DNA of 64,000 bases from Pseudomonas atagonensis (GCF_011369485.1 NZ_VXCA01000027.1:248001-312000); one strand, 5' to 3'; counted from the stretch's first letter, positions 8,233-17,659 are shown. Notes: generated from the letters alone by a model not told the origin. Numbers and translations are program-made.

Positions 8233-8946
8233 TTAAAGCGGTACACCCAGACGGTTGGCGACTTCTTCGTAGGCTTCGATGACGTCACCGAGGCCCTGAC
8301 GGAAGCGATCCTTGTCCATCTTCTTCTTGGTGTCCTTGTCCCACAGACGGCAGCCGTCCGGGCTGAACTCGTCGCCAAGGACGATGGAGCCGTCGCTGAA
8401 CACGCCGAATTCAAGCTTGAAGTCGACCAGCAGCAGGCCGGCGTCGTCGAACAGCTTGGTCAGGACTTCGTTGACCTTGAGCGACAGTTCTTTCATGCGA
8501 ACCAGTTGCTCGGCGGTGCCCCAACCGAATGCCACGACGTGTGATTCGTTGATGAACGGGTCGCCCTTGGCGTCGTCCTTCAGAAACAGTTCGAAGGTGT
8601 AAGGGTTGAGCTTCATGCCCTCTTCTACACCCAGGCGCTTGACCAGGCTGCCGGCGGCGTAGTTACGCACAACGCACTCGACCGGGATCATGTCGAGCTT
8701 CTTCACCAGGACTTCGTTATCGGCCAGCAGTTTGTCGAATTGGGTCGGAATGCCGGCCGCTTCGAGTTTCTGCATGATGAAGGCGTTGAACTTGTTGTTC
8801 ACCATGCCTTTGCGGTCGAGCTGCTCGATACGCTTGCCGTCGAACGCCGAGGTGTCGTTGCGAAACAGCAGGATCAAGCGGTCAGCGTCGTCGGTCTTGT
8901 AAACCGATTTGGCTTTGCCGCGGTAGAGTTCTTCACGTTTTTCCAT
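8233..8946 (-). CDS. purC: Phosphoribosylaminoimidazole-succinocarboxamide synthase (SAICAR synthetase)
   Basis: A 237-residue protein, the normal length for bacterial PurC. It catalyses ATP-dependent condensation of CAIR with aspartate to give SAICAR in purine biosynthesis. Clear motifs: LYRGKAKSVYKTDD (ATP-binding start), FRNDTSAFDG, VECVVRNYAAGSL and LVDFKLEFG...DEFSPDGCRLWD. It starts at an ATG at 8946 and lies 28 bases downstream of the MBL-fold gene on the same strand, so it probably belongs to the bamC-MBL-purC transcript. Confidence 0.98.
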   Translation of the reverse strand: MEKREELYRGKAKSVYKTDDADRLILLFRNDTSAFDGKRIEQLDRKGMVNNKFNAFIMQKLEAAGIPTQFDKLLADNEVLVKKLDMIPVECVVRNYAAGSLVKRLGVEEGMKLNPYTFELFLKDDAKGDPFINESHVVAFGWGTAEQLVRMKELSLKVNEVLTKLFDDAGLLLVDFKLEFGVFSDGSIVLGDEFSPDGCRLWDKDTKKKMDKDRFRQGLGDVIEAYEEVANRLGVPL

Positions 8947-8974
8947 GATGGGCTCCGCTTGCTAAGTAGGTGGG

Positions 8975-9736
8975 CTAGGCGATGTGACGCCAGTCGAGCC
9001 CTGAATCTTGATCGGCCAGTTGCAGCCAGTCCGGGTCGCACCCGAGGGTGTCGACAAAACATTGCCGGGCCAGCTGCGGCAAGTTGTTCTTGCTGCTCAG
9101 GTGGGCTAGAACCAGGTGTTGCAGACCCTGCCAGCCCAACTCGGACACCAGGAATGCCGCCTGATGGTTGTTCAAATGTCCCAGCTCGCCGCCCACCCGC
9201 TGCTTGAGAAAGTACGGGTAATGACCACGGACCAGCATGTCGCGACAATGGTTGGATTCGATCATCAACGCATCGAGATCCCGATAACCCTCCAGCACCC
9301 GCTCGCACCAGGACCCCAGGTCGGTCAGCAGACCGAAACGCCGCTGCTCGTGATCACTGAAGACATACTGGGTCGGCTCCTGCGCATCATGGGCCACGGC
9401 AATGACCCCGATGTTCAGAGCACCGATCTGCAGTTGCTCGCCGCCGGCCAGAAAGCCTGCGGGTTCAATCGGTTTGCGCATCCCGCGCAGTGTGCCGCGA
9501 CTGAGGTAGACCGGTAGATTGTAGCGCCGAGACAGTAAACCCACGCCATGCACGTGGTCGGCATGTTCGTGGGTTACGAGTATCGCACTCAGTTGCGCCG
9601 GGTTCACACCCAGGCGCAACAGGCGTTTTTCGGTTTCCCGAAGGGAAAAACCACAATCCACCAGCACATACGTATCAGCACTGGCGATCAGCGTGCCGTT
9701 CCCTTGGCTACCGCTGCCGAGAACGGCAAAACGCAT
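8975..9736 (-). CDS. MBL-fold metallo-hydrolase (YycJ/VicX-like)
   Basis: A 253-residue protein with the metallo-beta-lactamase fold. The metal-binding motif THEHADHVHG is at about residues 53-62, a later histidine is in IAVAHDAQEP, and NHCRDML supplies another candidate ligand. GSGSQGNGTL at the N-terminus is typical of the YycJ/VicX subgroup. Function in Pseudomonas is not established; related proteins are proposed 5'-3' exonuclease-like or cell-wall-linked hydrolases. It sits between bamC (4-base gap) and purC, a conserved arrangement in pseudomonads. Confidence 0.88.
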   Translation of the reverse strand: MRFAVLGSGSQGNGTLIASADTYVLVDCGFSLRETEKRLLRLGVNPAQLSAILVTHEHADHVHGVGLLSRRYNLPVYLSRGTLRGMRKPIEPAGFLAGGEQLQIGALNIGVIAVAHDAQEPTQYVFSDHEQRRFGLLTDLGSWCERVLEGYRDLDALMIESNHCRDMLVRGHYPYFLKQRVGGELGHLNNHQAAFLVSELGWQGLQHLVLAHLSSKNNLPQLARQCFVDTLGCDPDWLQLADQDSGLDWRHIA

Positions 9737-9740
9737 GTGA

Positions 9741-10856
9741 TCAGCCCAGGTTGTCCTGAATCACGCTCAACACTTTGCGGGCCACATCGGCCGGCGCAAC
9801 GGTGTTGATGTTTTTCTCGACGGTGACCTGAACGTTTTCACCGACCTTGCTCAGGCGAACCTGATAGCGCTCGGCGCGGGCTTCAACTTCTTCCTTGCTC
9901 GGCGCGCTGCCGAACAGGCTGCTGAAGAAGCCAGGCTTGTCGTCTTTCTTCTCGGCCTTTTCGGACAAGTTGATGTAGTACAGGCCCAGGCTACGGTTGA
10001 TGTCTTCAACGCGCCATTCACCTTGCTCCAGTGCACGGCCAACGCTCGACCAGGCACGATCCAGATCGGAACCGACGTTCAATACCGGGTTGCCGCTGCC
10101 GTCTTCGCTGAGGCTGACACGGCTCGGGGTATCGAAATCGCGCGATGCCAGCATCGACACCGAACCGCCCTTCTCGGAGATACGGCTCATGCTCGCCAGC
10201 ATGTCGTCGACCAGCGCGGCGTCCAGGCCAGTGTTGACCGAACGGTTGGTGAAGGCCACGTCGGCCGTGCTGCCGGCAGGACGCTCGGCACTGACCACGT
10301 AGATTTCACTGGTATTGCGCTGCACGCCCGGCTCGATACGCACACGAACGCGGGTTTCGCTGTCGGCACCGACGCCAGCGGCAGTCAGACGCTTGGCCAT
10401 GGCGGCGGACAGCTCATCGGAATGCTGCCAGGTAGTAGTGAACTCGCCAGTTTGCGGGCGCTGCTCGTCCAGACGGAAGCCGTTGTCCTGGAAGAACTGC
10501 ACAGCCACTGGCCAGACTTCGGCCGGAGGATGCTGAGCCACGACCCAACGCGAATCTCCGCTCTTCTGCAGCGAGTAATCGCTGGCATCGGCAACGGCAG
10601 ACAGCGGCTGAGGACGTGGAACCACGTATTCGCCCTTGGCGGTATCGTCAGCCACGTTACGCGGGATCGGCAGCAGCGGATCCAGGCGCTTGGAGGTACT
10701 GACATCCGGTGGCAGTTGCATCGGTGCAGTCTGTTGCGCTTCCAGGTAATCGCTACCACGGTCACGGAAATAACCTTCCGGGCCCCAGACCCATCCGCAG
10801 CCACTGGTGCTGGAGATAATCAAGGCAAGTGCGGAAAGTCCGGCCATTCGCTTCAT
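9741..10856 (-). CDS. bamC: Outer membrane assembly lipoprotein BamC
   Basis: 371 residues from the ATG at 10856, which has GAGGAAG upstream; the frame is open 12 codons further. The lipoprotein signal is MKRMAGLSALALIISSTSGC, with the Cys as lipidation site. The mature N-terminus contains an unstructured segment ending in LPPDVSTSKRLDPLLPIP, the conserved part that contacts BamD in E. coli. Two helix-grip domains follow. BamC is a non-essential lipoprotein of the BAM complex that inserts beta-barrels. It lies 17 bases downstream of dapA, matching the old name dapX/nlpB. Confidence 0.95.
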   Translation of the reverse strand: MKRMAGLSALALIISSTSGCGWVWGPEGYFRDRGSDYLEAQQTAPMQLPPDVSTSKRLDPLLPIPRNVADDTAKGEYVVPRPQPLSAVADASDYSLQKSGDSRWVVAQHPPAEVWPVAVQFFQDNGFRLDEQRPQTGEFTTTWQHSDELSAAMAKRLTAAGVGADSETRVRVRIEPGVQRNTSEIYVVSAERPAGSTADVAFTNRSVNTGLDAALVDDMLASMSRISEKGGSVSMLASRDFDTPSRVSLSEDGSGNPVLNVGSDLDRAWSSVGRALEQGEWRVEDINRSLGLYYINLSEKAEKKDDKPGFFSSLFGSAPSKEEVEARAERYQVRLSKVGENVQVTVEKNINTVAPADVARKVLSVIQDNLG

Positions 10857-10873
10857 GCGTTGTACTTCCTCAA

Positions 10874-11752
10874 TTAAACCAGGACGCTGCACTGGCGCAG
10901 GGCCGAGCGCAACGTTTCATGACAAGGTGTGCTCAGCCAGGTCAGCGGCAGGCGGATGCCTTCGTGCATCAGGCCCATTTCAACCAGAGCCCACTTCACC
11001 GGAATCGGGTTGGCTTCGATGAACAGGTCCTTGTGCAGCGGCATCAGTTTTTCGTTGATGGCTCGTGCGGTTTCGGCGTCGCCCTTGAGCGCAGCCTCGC
11101 ACAGGTCGGCCATTTCGCGCGGCGCGACGTTGGCGGTGACGGAGATGTTGCCTTTGCCGCCCAGCAGGATCAGCTCGACTGCGGTCGGATCATCGCCGGA
11201 CAGCACGATGAAGTCCTTGCTCACGCCGTCGATGATTGCCTTGGCGCGCTTCAGGTCACCGGTGGCTTCCTTGATGCCGATGATGTTCGGCACGGTGGAC
11301 AGGCGAATCACGGTCTCGGCCTGCATGTCGCAAGACGTGCGGCCAGGTACGTTGTAGAGAATCTGTGGAATGTCGACCGCTTCAGCGATGTGCTTGAAGT
11401 GCTGGTACAGGCCTTCCTGGGTCGGCTTGTTGTAGTACGGAACCACCAGCAGGCAGGCATCGGCGCCGGCTTCTTTGGCATTGCGGGTCAGCTCGACGGC
11501 TTCGCGGGTCGAGTTGGCGCCAGTGCCGGCGATGACCGGAATGCGCCCGGCAACCTGTTTGACCACGGCTTTGATGACGGCGATGTGTTCTTCTACATCA
11601 AGGGTCGCCGACTCGCCGGTAGTACCGACCGCGACAATGGCATGGGTGCCGTTCTTGAGATGGAAGTCCACGAGTTTGCTGAGGCTGTCCCAGTCAAGAC
11701 GCCCTTGTGCATCCATGGGAGTGACCAGTGCCACCATACTGCCCGCAATCAT
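10874..11752 (-). CDS. dapA: 4-hydroxy-tetrahydrodipicolinate synthase
   Basis: 292 residues from the ATG at 11752 (MIAGSMVALVTPM), the standard DapA start and length; the frame is open further upstream without homology. It condenses pyruvate with aspartate semialdehyde in the lysine/diaminopimelate pathway. Motifs: GTTGESATL (pyruvate carboxylate site), YYNKPTQEGL, LYNVPGRTSCDM and GIKEATGDL with the Schiff-base lysine. It is the first gene of a dapA-bamC-MBL-purC run on the minus strand. Confidence 0.98.
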   Translation of the reverse strand: MIAGSMVALVTPMDAQGRLDWDSLSKLVDFHLKNGTHAIVAVGTTGESATLDVEEHIAVIKAVVKQVAGRIPVIAGTGANSTREAVELTRNAKEAGADACLLVVPYYNKPTQEGLYQHFKHIAEAVDIPQILYNVPGRTSCDMQAETVIRLSTVPNIIGIKEATGDLKRAKAIIDGVSKDFIVLSGDDPTAVELILLGGKGNISVTANVAPREMADLCEAALKGDAETARAINEKLMPLHKDLFIEANPIPVKWALVEMGLMHEGIRLPLTWLSTPCHETLRSALRQCSVLV

Positions 11753-12091
11753 GAAACCGCTCCTGCCGGAAAAAGAGAGCGGTAATGGTACTGGCGCCAA
11801 GATGCTTGCACAAGCAAAGTACTGCGCCGCCGCCATTCCCCTTGGCGTCGCTTTTCGCTACCCTTCAGACTTTGATCGGTACTGATCAGCTTGTACGCCG
11901 GGTTCCAGCCTCCCTTTTCGGCCTCCCAGACCCCGTTCCTGCGTCGCATCGACGCGCTCCCGCTATAGTGGAGCGAGCCGCGAGCGCTTGCCGGGGCATT
12001 TTGAACGGATCGCCTGAATCGGCACACACTGGCGCTACCCGGCGCTCGACGTCCGTAACCTACCGACCGCTCATCGCTTTAGGAATGCTGC
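11753..12091. other. Intergenic region between divergent dapA and gcvR-like genes
   Basis: 339 bases that contain the promoters of both divergent genes. On the plus strand a TATAGT at about 11963-11968 is a possible -10 element for the downstream gene, without a convincing -35. AGGAATGCTGC precedes the gcvR-like ATG as ribosome site. No small gene or repeat is apparent. Confidence 0.4.
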
Positions 12092-12652
12092 ATGTCCACC
12101 CCCACAGTTCGCGAACAATTCCTTGTCATCAGTGCCCTCGGCGCCAACCCCATGGAGCTGACTAACGTCCTGTGCCGCGCCAGCCATGAAAATCGCTGCG
12201 CCGTGGTTACTTCTCGCCTGACCCGCCACGGCGAGTGCAGCGCGCTGATCCTCGAGATCTCCGGCAGCTGGGACGCCCTCGCGCGCCTTGAAGGCAGCCT
12301 GTCAGGCCTCGCCAAAAAGCATGCGTTCACCGTCAACGTGGTGCGCAGCGCGGCACTGGAAAATCGCCCGCAAGCTCTGCCGTACGTGGCGTATGTCAGC
12401 TCGGCGTATCGCCCGGACATCATCAACGAGCTGTGCCAGTTCTTCATGGATCACAACGTCGAACTGGAAAACCTGACCTGCGATACGTATCAGGCCCCAC
12501 AGACCGGCGGCACCATGCTCAACGCCACGTTCACCGTGACATTGCCGGCCGGCACCCAGATCAGTTGGCTGCGTGATCAGTTCCTCGATTTCGCTGACGC
12601 AATGAACCTTGACGCACTGATCGAGCCTTGGCGCCCACAAAACCCAATGTAA
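12092..12652 (+). CDS. gcvR: Glycine cleavage system regulator GcvR-like, double ACT protein
   Basis: A 186-residue cytosolic protein made of two ACT domains: residues ~8-85 (EQFLVISALGANPMELTNVL...) and ~95-175 (PYVAYVSSAYRPDIINELCQFF...). This is the architecture of GcvR, which in E. coli binds GcvA and glycine to repress the glycine cleavage genes. The pairing with bcp ten bases downstream is conserved in Pseudomonas and E. coli. Whether it acts through a GcvA partner in this organism cannot be seen here. Confidence 0.88.
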   Translation: MSTPTVREQFLVISALGANPMELTNVLCRASHENRCAVVTSRLTRHGECSALILEISGSWDALARLEGSLSGLAKKHAFTVNVVRSAALENRPQALPYVAYVSSAYRPDIINELCQFFMDHNVELENLTCDTYQAPQTGGTMLNATFTVTLPAGTQISWLRDQFLDFADAMNLDALIEPWRPQNPM

Positions 12653-12662
12653 GGAAGCTTTC

Positions 12663-13136
12663 ATGGCCGTTGTCATCGACCAACCGGTTGCGGATTTCGA
12701 AGCACCTGCCACCAGCGGGCAAACCGTCAGCCTGACTGCCCTGAAGGGCAAGCAAGTGGTGATCTACTTCTACCCGAAGGACAGCACCCCGGGCTGCACC
12801 ACCGAAGGTCAGGGCTTTCGCGACCAGTACGCGGCATTCCAGGCTGCCAATACCGAGATTTTCGGTATATCCCGCGACAGCCTGAAGTCCCACGAGAACT
12901 TCAAGTGCAAGCAAGAGTTTCCGTTCGAGCTGATCAGCGACAAGGACGAAGCCGTCTGCCAGCTGTTCGACGTGATCAAGTTGAAGAAACTGTATGGCAA
13001 GGAATACCTGGGTGTTGATCGCAGCACCTTCCTGATTGATAAGGACGGTGTGTTGCGTCAGGAGTGGCGCGGCGTGAAAGTGCCGGGGCATGTCGATGCG
13101 GTGCTGGCTGCTGCTCAGGCTTTGAATAAAGCCTGA
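12663..13136 (+). CDS. bcp: Thioredoxin-dependent thiol peroxidase (bacterioferritin comigratory protein)
   Basis: A 157-residue peroxiredoxin of the BCP/PrxQ class. The peroxidatic cysteine is in FYPKDSTPGCTTEGQGFRD (about residue 45), with the PxxxT/S-C signature. A second cysteine in NFKCKQEF could be the partner in disulfide formation. It reduces hydrogen peroxide and organic hydroperoxides in the cytosol. It lies ten bases after the gcvR-like gene with AAGGAAGC as a good ribosome site, so the pair is an operon. A REP doublet follows. Confidence 0.95.
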   Translation: MAVVIDQPVADFEAPATSGQTVSLTALKGKQVVIYFYPKDSTPGCTTEGQGFRDQYAAFQAANTEIFGISRDSLKSHENFKCKQEFPFELISDKDEAVCQLFDVIKLKKLYGKEYLGVDRSTFLIDKDGVLRQEWRGVKVPGHVDAVLAAAQALNKA

Positions 13137-13162
13137 TGTTTTTGCGTCAATCTCATTGACGC

Positions 13163-13239
13163 CTTCGCGAGCAAGCCCGCTCCCACATTGAATCTGTGGT
13201 ATTCACAAATTCAATGTGGGAGCGGGCTTGCTCGCGAAG
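13163..13239. repeat. REP doublet (REPIN), GAGCAAGCCCGCTCCCA family
   Basis: A near-perfect 77-base palindrome with 31-base arms. Each arm has the Pseudomonas REP core (TTCGCGAGCAAGCCCGC) and extends through TCCCACATTGAAT. It lies between the convergent bcp and AI-2E-family genes, where it can also act as a transcript-end structure. Confidence 0.93.
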
Positions 13240-13275
13240 AGGCCCTAAGCCTCACCGAATAATCAGGAACAACCG

Positions 13276-14346
13276 CTACAGCAGTGGCGCCACCACCGGC
13301 TCCTTGCGCGGCCAGGCATCCAGCACTGCCTTGAACAGCGTCGCCAGCGGGATCGCAAAGAACACACCCCAGAACCCCCACAAACCGCCGAACAACAGCA
13401 CCGCGCAGATAATTGCCACCGGGTGCAAGTTGACTGCTTCGGAAAACAGCAACGGCACCAGCACGTTGCCATCCAGTGTCTGGATGATTCCGTAGACCGC
13501 CATCATATAAATGAACTGATCGCTCCAGCCCCACTGGAACAGTGCAATCAAAAGCACCGGCACGGTCACCACCACCGCACCGACATACGGCACAACTACC
13601 GACACACCGACCAGCAACGCGAGCAGCGCCGCATAGTTAAGACCGAGCGTTACAAAAGCGATGTAGGTCACGCCACCGCAGATCACAATCTCGATGACTT
13701 TGCCGCGAATGTAATTGGCGATTTGCCGGTTCATTTCCTGGGCGACCCGAGTGATCAGCGCGCGCTCACGCGGCAAATATCCGCGCACCCATTCGCCGAT
13801 CATCGCCCGATCCTTGAGGAAGAAGAACACCAGAATCGGCACCAGAACGAGGTAGATCATGATGTTCACCAGCAGCGGCAAACTCGACAGCGAGAACGTC
13901 AGCGCCCACTGGCCGAACTTGCCGATTTCGCCACGGGCGGCCTCGATCGCTTGCAGCACTTGCTCATCGGACACCAGATGCGGATAGCGTTCCGGCAGCA
14001 ACAGCAGCAACGATTGCCACTTGGCGAGCATGCCCGGCAGTTCATTGAACAGCGTGATCAACTGATGCCAGAGCAGCGGCATCACCACGACGATGAACAG
14101 CATCAGCACGCCCATGAACAATGCAAACACCAACCCCACCGCCGCACCGCCCGGCACCCGCAGTCGCTCGAGCGTGACCACCAGACCCTGCATCAGGTAC
14201 GCCAACACCATCCCGGCCAGTACGGGCGCCAGCATGCCACCGAGGGTAAGCACGGCGGTAAAGGCCAGCACCAGCAATACCGCCAGCACCACGGCCTCTT
14301 CATCGGAGAAGTAGCGCTGAATCCAGTCGCGTAACACTTTGAACAT
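13276..14346 (-). CDS. AI-2E family transporter (PerM-like permease)
   Basis: 356 residues from the ATG at 14346, with AAGGAT upstream; a TTG directly before it is a less likely start. About seven or eight hydrophobic segments with the family motif at the C-terminal half (GKVIEIVICGGVTYIAFVTLGL; VPYVGAVVVTVPVLLIAL; IQTLDGNVLVPLLFSEAVNLHPVA). Members export or exchange small molecules or Na+/H+ across the inner membrane; the AI-2 role is only shown for E. coli TqsA. Substrate unknown here. The TusA-like gene starts upstream on the same strand, 29 bases away. Confidence 0.9.
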   Translation of the reverse strand: MFKVLRDWIQRYFSDEEAVVLAVLLVLAFTAVLTLGGMLAPVLAGMVLAYLMQGLVVTLERLRVPGGAAVGLVFALFMGVLMLFIVVVMPLLWHQLITLFNELPGMLAKWQSLLLLLPERYPHLVSDEQVLQAIEAARGEIGKFGQWALTFSLSSLPLLVNIMIYLVLVPILVFFFLKDRAMIGEWVRGYLPRERALITRVAQEMNRQIANYIRGKVIEIVICGGVTYIAFVTLGLNYAALLALLVGVSVVVPYVGAVVVTVPVLLIALFQWGWSDQFIYMMAVYGIIQTLDGNVLVPLLFSEAVNLHPVAIICAVLLFGGLWGFWGVFFAIPLATLFKAVLDAWPRKEPVVAPLL

Positions 14347-14375
14347 CAATAATCCTTAGGTCTGTACGCGTTTTT

Positions 14376-14615
14376 TCAGGCTTTTTTCAACCAGTAGCGG
14401 TAAACGCCTGCTTCGTCTTCTTCGCGCAGCAGCGTATGACCGGCCAAACGGGCAAAGGTGCGGAAGTCACGTTGCGAACCGGCATCGGTGGCGATCACCT
14501 TGAGCACGGCACCGCTTTGCAGCTTGTTCAGCTCCATTTTTGCCTTGAGCAACGGTAACGGGCAATTCAGGCCACTGGCGTCCAGTTCCGCATCATGGGC
14601 TACAGCGTCAGTCAT
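14376..14615 (-). CDS. TusA-family sulfurtransferase
   Basis: A 79-residue protein with the TusA/YedF signature DASGLNCPLPLLKAKMEL. The single cysteine of the CPxP motif is the persulfide carrier. C-terminal DFRTFARLAGHTLL is also typical. TusA passes sulfur to TusD/E for tRNA 2-thiouridine and to other acceptors, but many Pseudomonas paralogues have no assigned role. It lies upstream of the AI-2E-family gene, an arrangement common in this genus. Confidence 0.9.
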   Translation of the reverse strand: MTDAVAHDAELDASGLNCPLPLLKAKMELNKLQSGAVLKVIATDAGSQRDFRTFARLAGHTLLREEDEAGVYRYWLKKA

Positions 14616-14714
14616 TGCGTCACTCCGGATCAGGTCAGTCGAGCTGCCTAGAATATCTGGTCGCAGGCCCGGTGTCCGGCTACAGTAAGGTCTTTGTCTT
14701 CTAAGGCTTTGTGC

Positions 14715-16148
14715 ATGACTTTTCTGCGCCCTACCCTGCTGACGCTCGCTTGCCTGCTCGCCTCACCGGGCTTTGCCGACGATCTGCCGTCACTCGGCGA
14801 CGCCAGTTCTGCCATTGTCTCGCCGCAACAGGAATATCAGCTCGGTCGCGCCTGGCTGGCCATGTTGCGCAGTCAGGTTTCACAGCTCAACGATCCGCAG
14901 CTCAAGGACTATGTCGAATCCAGCGTGTACAAGCTGGTGGAGACCAGTCAGGTCACGGATCGGCGTCTCGAATTCATTCTGATCAACAGCCCGCAGCTCA
15001 ACGCCTTCGCGGCACCGGGCGGCGTGGTCGGGGTCAACGGTGGTTTGTTTCTGAACGCACAGACCGAAGGTGAATACGCCTCGGTACTGGCGCACGAACT
15101 GGCTCACTTGTCGCAACGCCACTTTGCTCGCGGCGTCGAAGCCTCGCAGCGGATGCAGGTACCGATGATGGCCGCCTTGTTGGCCGGTATCGTGATTGCG
15201 GCAGCGGGCGGCGGTGACGCCGGTATCGCGACCATCGCGGGCACCCAGGCGGCAGCGATTCAGTCGCAACGCACTTTCTCTCGCCAGAACGAGCAGGAAG
15301 CCGACCGCATCGGCATCCTCAATCTGGAAAAGGCCGGATACGATCCTCGCTCGATGCCGACCATGTTTGAACGCTTGATGCGCCAGTATCGCTTCGACGC
15401 CAAACCACCGGAATTTTTGCTGACTCACCCCGTCACCGAATCGCGTATCGCCGACACCCGCAACCGTGCCGAGCAAGCGAAACCGGGCGGTATCGAAGAC
15501 AGCCTGCGTTACCAGCTGATTCGTGCGCGAGTGCAATTGATCTACGAAGAAACGCCGGGGCTGGGCGCCAAACGCTTCCGTGCGCAACTGGATGAAAACC
15601 CCAAAAACGACGTGGCGCGTTATGGTCTGGCGATTGCGCAGATCAAGGGCGGCCAGTTGAACGAAGCGCGCGAAAACCTTAAACAACTGCTGGCCACGGC
15701 GCCGAACGAGATCATCTATAACCTCGCCCAGGTCGATCTGGACATCACTAACAACCGCTTACCCGATGCGCAGTCGCGGGTTGACCGGATGCTCGCGCAG
15801 TACCCGGGCAACTACCCGCTGAATCAGGTTCGCGTGGATCTGCTGCTGAAACAGAATCGCGCCCCCGATGCCGAGAAAGCCCTGGAAGGCTTGCTGAAAT
15901 CACGCCCGGATGATCCGGACGTCTGGTATCAGGTTGCCGAAACCCGTGGCCTGTCGGGCAACATCATCGGCTTGCACCAAGCTCGCGCCGAGTACTTCGC
16001 GCTGGTGGGCGATTACCGTCAGGCGATTCAGCAACTGGACTTTGCCAAGCGCAAGGCAGGCAATAACTTCCCGCTGTCGTCGCGAATCGATGCCCGCCAG
16101 CGCGAGCTGATGGAGCAGGAACGCATGATCAAGGACATGATGGGCTGA
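14715..16148 (+). CDS. bepA: Periplasmic M48 metalloprotease with TPR domain (BepA/YfgC-like)
   Basis: 477 residues from the ATG at 14715, with AAGG eight bases upstream; a TTG seven codons earlier is less likely. Signal peptide: MTFLRPTLLTLACLLASPGFA. The zinc site is HELAH at about residues 127-131, with the third ligand in EQEADRIG. The C-terminal ~200 residues are TPR repeats (for example RYGLAIAQIKGGQLNEARE). E. coli BepA assists or degrades outer-membrane barrel proteins such as LptD at the BAM complex. A shared terminator separates it from the convergent mucD. Confidence 0.93.
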   Translation: MTFLRPTLLTLACLLASPGFADDLPSLGDASSAIVSPQQEYQLGRAWLAMLRSQVSQLNDPQLKDYVESSVYKLVETSQVTDRRLEFILINSPQLNAFAAPGGVVGVNGGLFLNAQTEGEYASVLAHELAHLSQRHFARGVEASQRMQVPMMAALLAGIVIAAAGGGDAGIATIAGTQAAAIQSQRTFSRQNEQEADRIGILNLEKAGYDPRSMPTMFERLMRQYRFDAKPPEFLLTHPVTESRIADTRNRAEQAKPGGIEDSLRYQLIRARVQLIYEETPGLGAKRFRAQLDENPKNDVARYGLAIAQIKGGQLNEARENLKQLLATAPNEIIYNLAQVDLDITNNRLPDAQSRVDRMLAQYPGNYPLNQVRVDLLLKQNRAPDAEKALEGLLKSRPDDPDVWYQVAETRGLSGNIIGLHQARAEYFALVGDYRQAIQQLDFAKRKAGNNFPLSSRIDARQRELMEQERMIKDMMG

Positions 16149-16180
16149 GTTTCCATTGGCCACCTAAAAGCTTCAGGCAT

Positions 16181-16214
16181 AAAAAAACCGCCTCTTTCGA
16201 GGCGGTTTTTTTTT
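16181..16214. terminator. Bidirectional terminator between bepA-like gene and mucD
   Basis: Hairpin AACCGCCTC-TTTC-GAGGCGGTT flanked by A7 and T9 tracts, placed between two converging genes. Textbook intrinsic terminator for both strands. Confidence 0.92.
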
Positions 16215-16228
16215 ACCTTACCGCTGGA

Positions 16229-17659
16229 TTACTCAGCCAGTTTGAAGGTGATGAAGCTGGCACGTCCCTGACGCAGAACCCGCATCGACACCGAACGATT
16301 CTTCGGCAGCGCCTTGGCGATCTCGGCAAACTCCTTGGCGGAACCGATGGCCTGGTTGTTCAGGTGAGTGATGACGTCACCCGGTTGCAGACCGATCAGG
16401 GCCGCAGGACCGTCCTGCACTTCCTTGATCACCACACCACCTTTGAGGTCGTAGGTTTTCTTCTGCTCGGCGGTCAACTCTCCCACCGAAACGCCGAGGC
16501 GGTTGCTGTTGGTTTCCGCACCGGATTTCGGCAGTGCATCCAGCTCTTTGTCTTCGTCCGGGATCGCGCCAACTGTCAGTTCGACATTCTTGCGCTTGCC
16601 CTCACGGATCACTTCCAGATTGGCTTTGGCACCCGCTTTCAGCGCCCCTACCAGATGAGGCAGGTCAGCGGACATGACGATCGGCTGGCCGTTCATGCTG
16701 AGGATCACGTCGCCGACTTGCAGGCCGCCCTTGGCCGCCGGGCCATCATCCTGAATCTGCGCAACCAGCGCACCGGCCGGTTTCTCCAGACCGAACGATT
16801 CGGCCAGATCCTTGTTCACTTCCTGGATAACCACACCCAGCCAGCCACGGCTGACCTTGCCACCGCTCTTGAGCTGATTGGAAACATCCATCGCCACATC
16901 GATAGGGATCGCGAACGACACGCCCATGAAGCCGCCGGAACGGGTATAGATCTGCGAGTTGATCCCGACCACTTCACCGTTCAGGTTGAACAGCGGACCA
17001 CCGGAGTTGCCCGGGTTGATCGGCACGTCGGTCTGGATGAATGGCACATAGTTTTCGTTCGGCAGGCTACGGCCCACGGCGCTGACGATACCTTGGGTCA
17101 CGGTGTGGTCAAAGCCGAAAGGCGAACCGATTGCCACGACCCACTGGCCGGCTTTCAGATCTTGGGATTTACCCAGTTTGAGCACCGGCAAATCCTTGCC
17201 TTCGATTTTCAGCAGAGCCACGTCGGAACGCGGGTCGGTGCCGATCAGTTTGGCTTTCATCTCACTGCGATCAGCCAGACGCACAAGAATTTCGTCGGCA
17301 TCGGCAATCACGTGATTGTTGGTGAGGATGTAGCCATCCGGCGAAATGATGAAGCCCGAGCCCAGCGACTGCGCTTCACGCTGACGATCACCGCGCGGCG
17401 AACGCGACTGAGGCGGCATGCCGCGCTCGAAGAATTCGCGAAGCATCGGCGGCAGGCCTTCCAGATCCGGCATCTGCTGGTTCACTTTGCGATCCGGCAG
17501 TTTCTGCGTGGTACTGATGTTCACCACCGCAGGCGAAGCCTGTTCGACCAGTTGAGTGAAGTCAGGCAGGTCGGCCGCCTGTGCGGCAGGGACAGCCTGA
17601 CCGAGCAGCAGCACCGTGGCGAATATGGATAGATAAGATTTCAAGCTAGGTATCGACAT
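16229..17659 (-). CDS. mucD: Periplasmic serine protease MucD (DegP/DegQ family)
   Basis: 476 residues from the ATG at 17659. Signal peptide ends around QAVPAAQAA. Trypsin-like domain with His-116 (TNNHVI), Asp-146 (RSDVALL) and Ser-219 (NPGNSGGP); two PDZ domains follow (about 260-360 and 385-470). MucD degrades misfolded periplasmic proteins and holds down AlgU activity and alginate production in P. aeruginosa. It is last in the algU-mucA-mucB cluster, 207 bases from mucB. That gap contains a hairpin. No mucC gene lies between, as in other fluorescens-group strains. Confidence 0.96.
   Translation of the reverse strand: MSIPSLKSYLSIFATVLLLGQAVPAAQAADLPDFTQLVEQASPAVVNISTTQKLPDRKVNQQMPDLEGLPPMLREFFERGMPPQSRSPRGDRQREAQSLGSGFIISPDGYILTNNHVIADADEILVRLADRSEMKAKLIGTDPRSDVALLKIEGKDLPVLKLGKSQDLKAGQWVVAIGSPFGFDHTVTQGIVSAVGRSLPNENYVPFIQTDVPINPGNSGGPLFNLNGEVVGINSQIYTRSGGFMGVSFAIPIDVAMDVSNQLKSGGKVSRGWLGVVIQEVNKDLAESFGLEKPAGALVAQIQDDGPAAKGGLQVGDVILSMNGQPIVMSADLPHLVGALKAGAKANLEVIREGKRKNVELTVGAIPDEDKELDALPKSGAETNSNRLGVSVGELTAEQKKTYDLKGGVVIKEVQDGPAALIGLQPGDVITHLNNQAIGSAKEFAEIAKALPKNRSVSMRVLRQGRASFITFKLAE

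Noticed and set aside
12561..13091. Open frame antisense to bcp
   Set aside because: bcp carries a full peroxiredoxin motif on the other strand; the antisense product has no family features.
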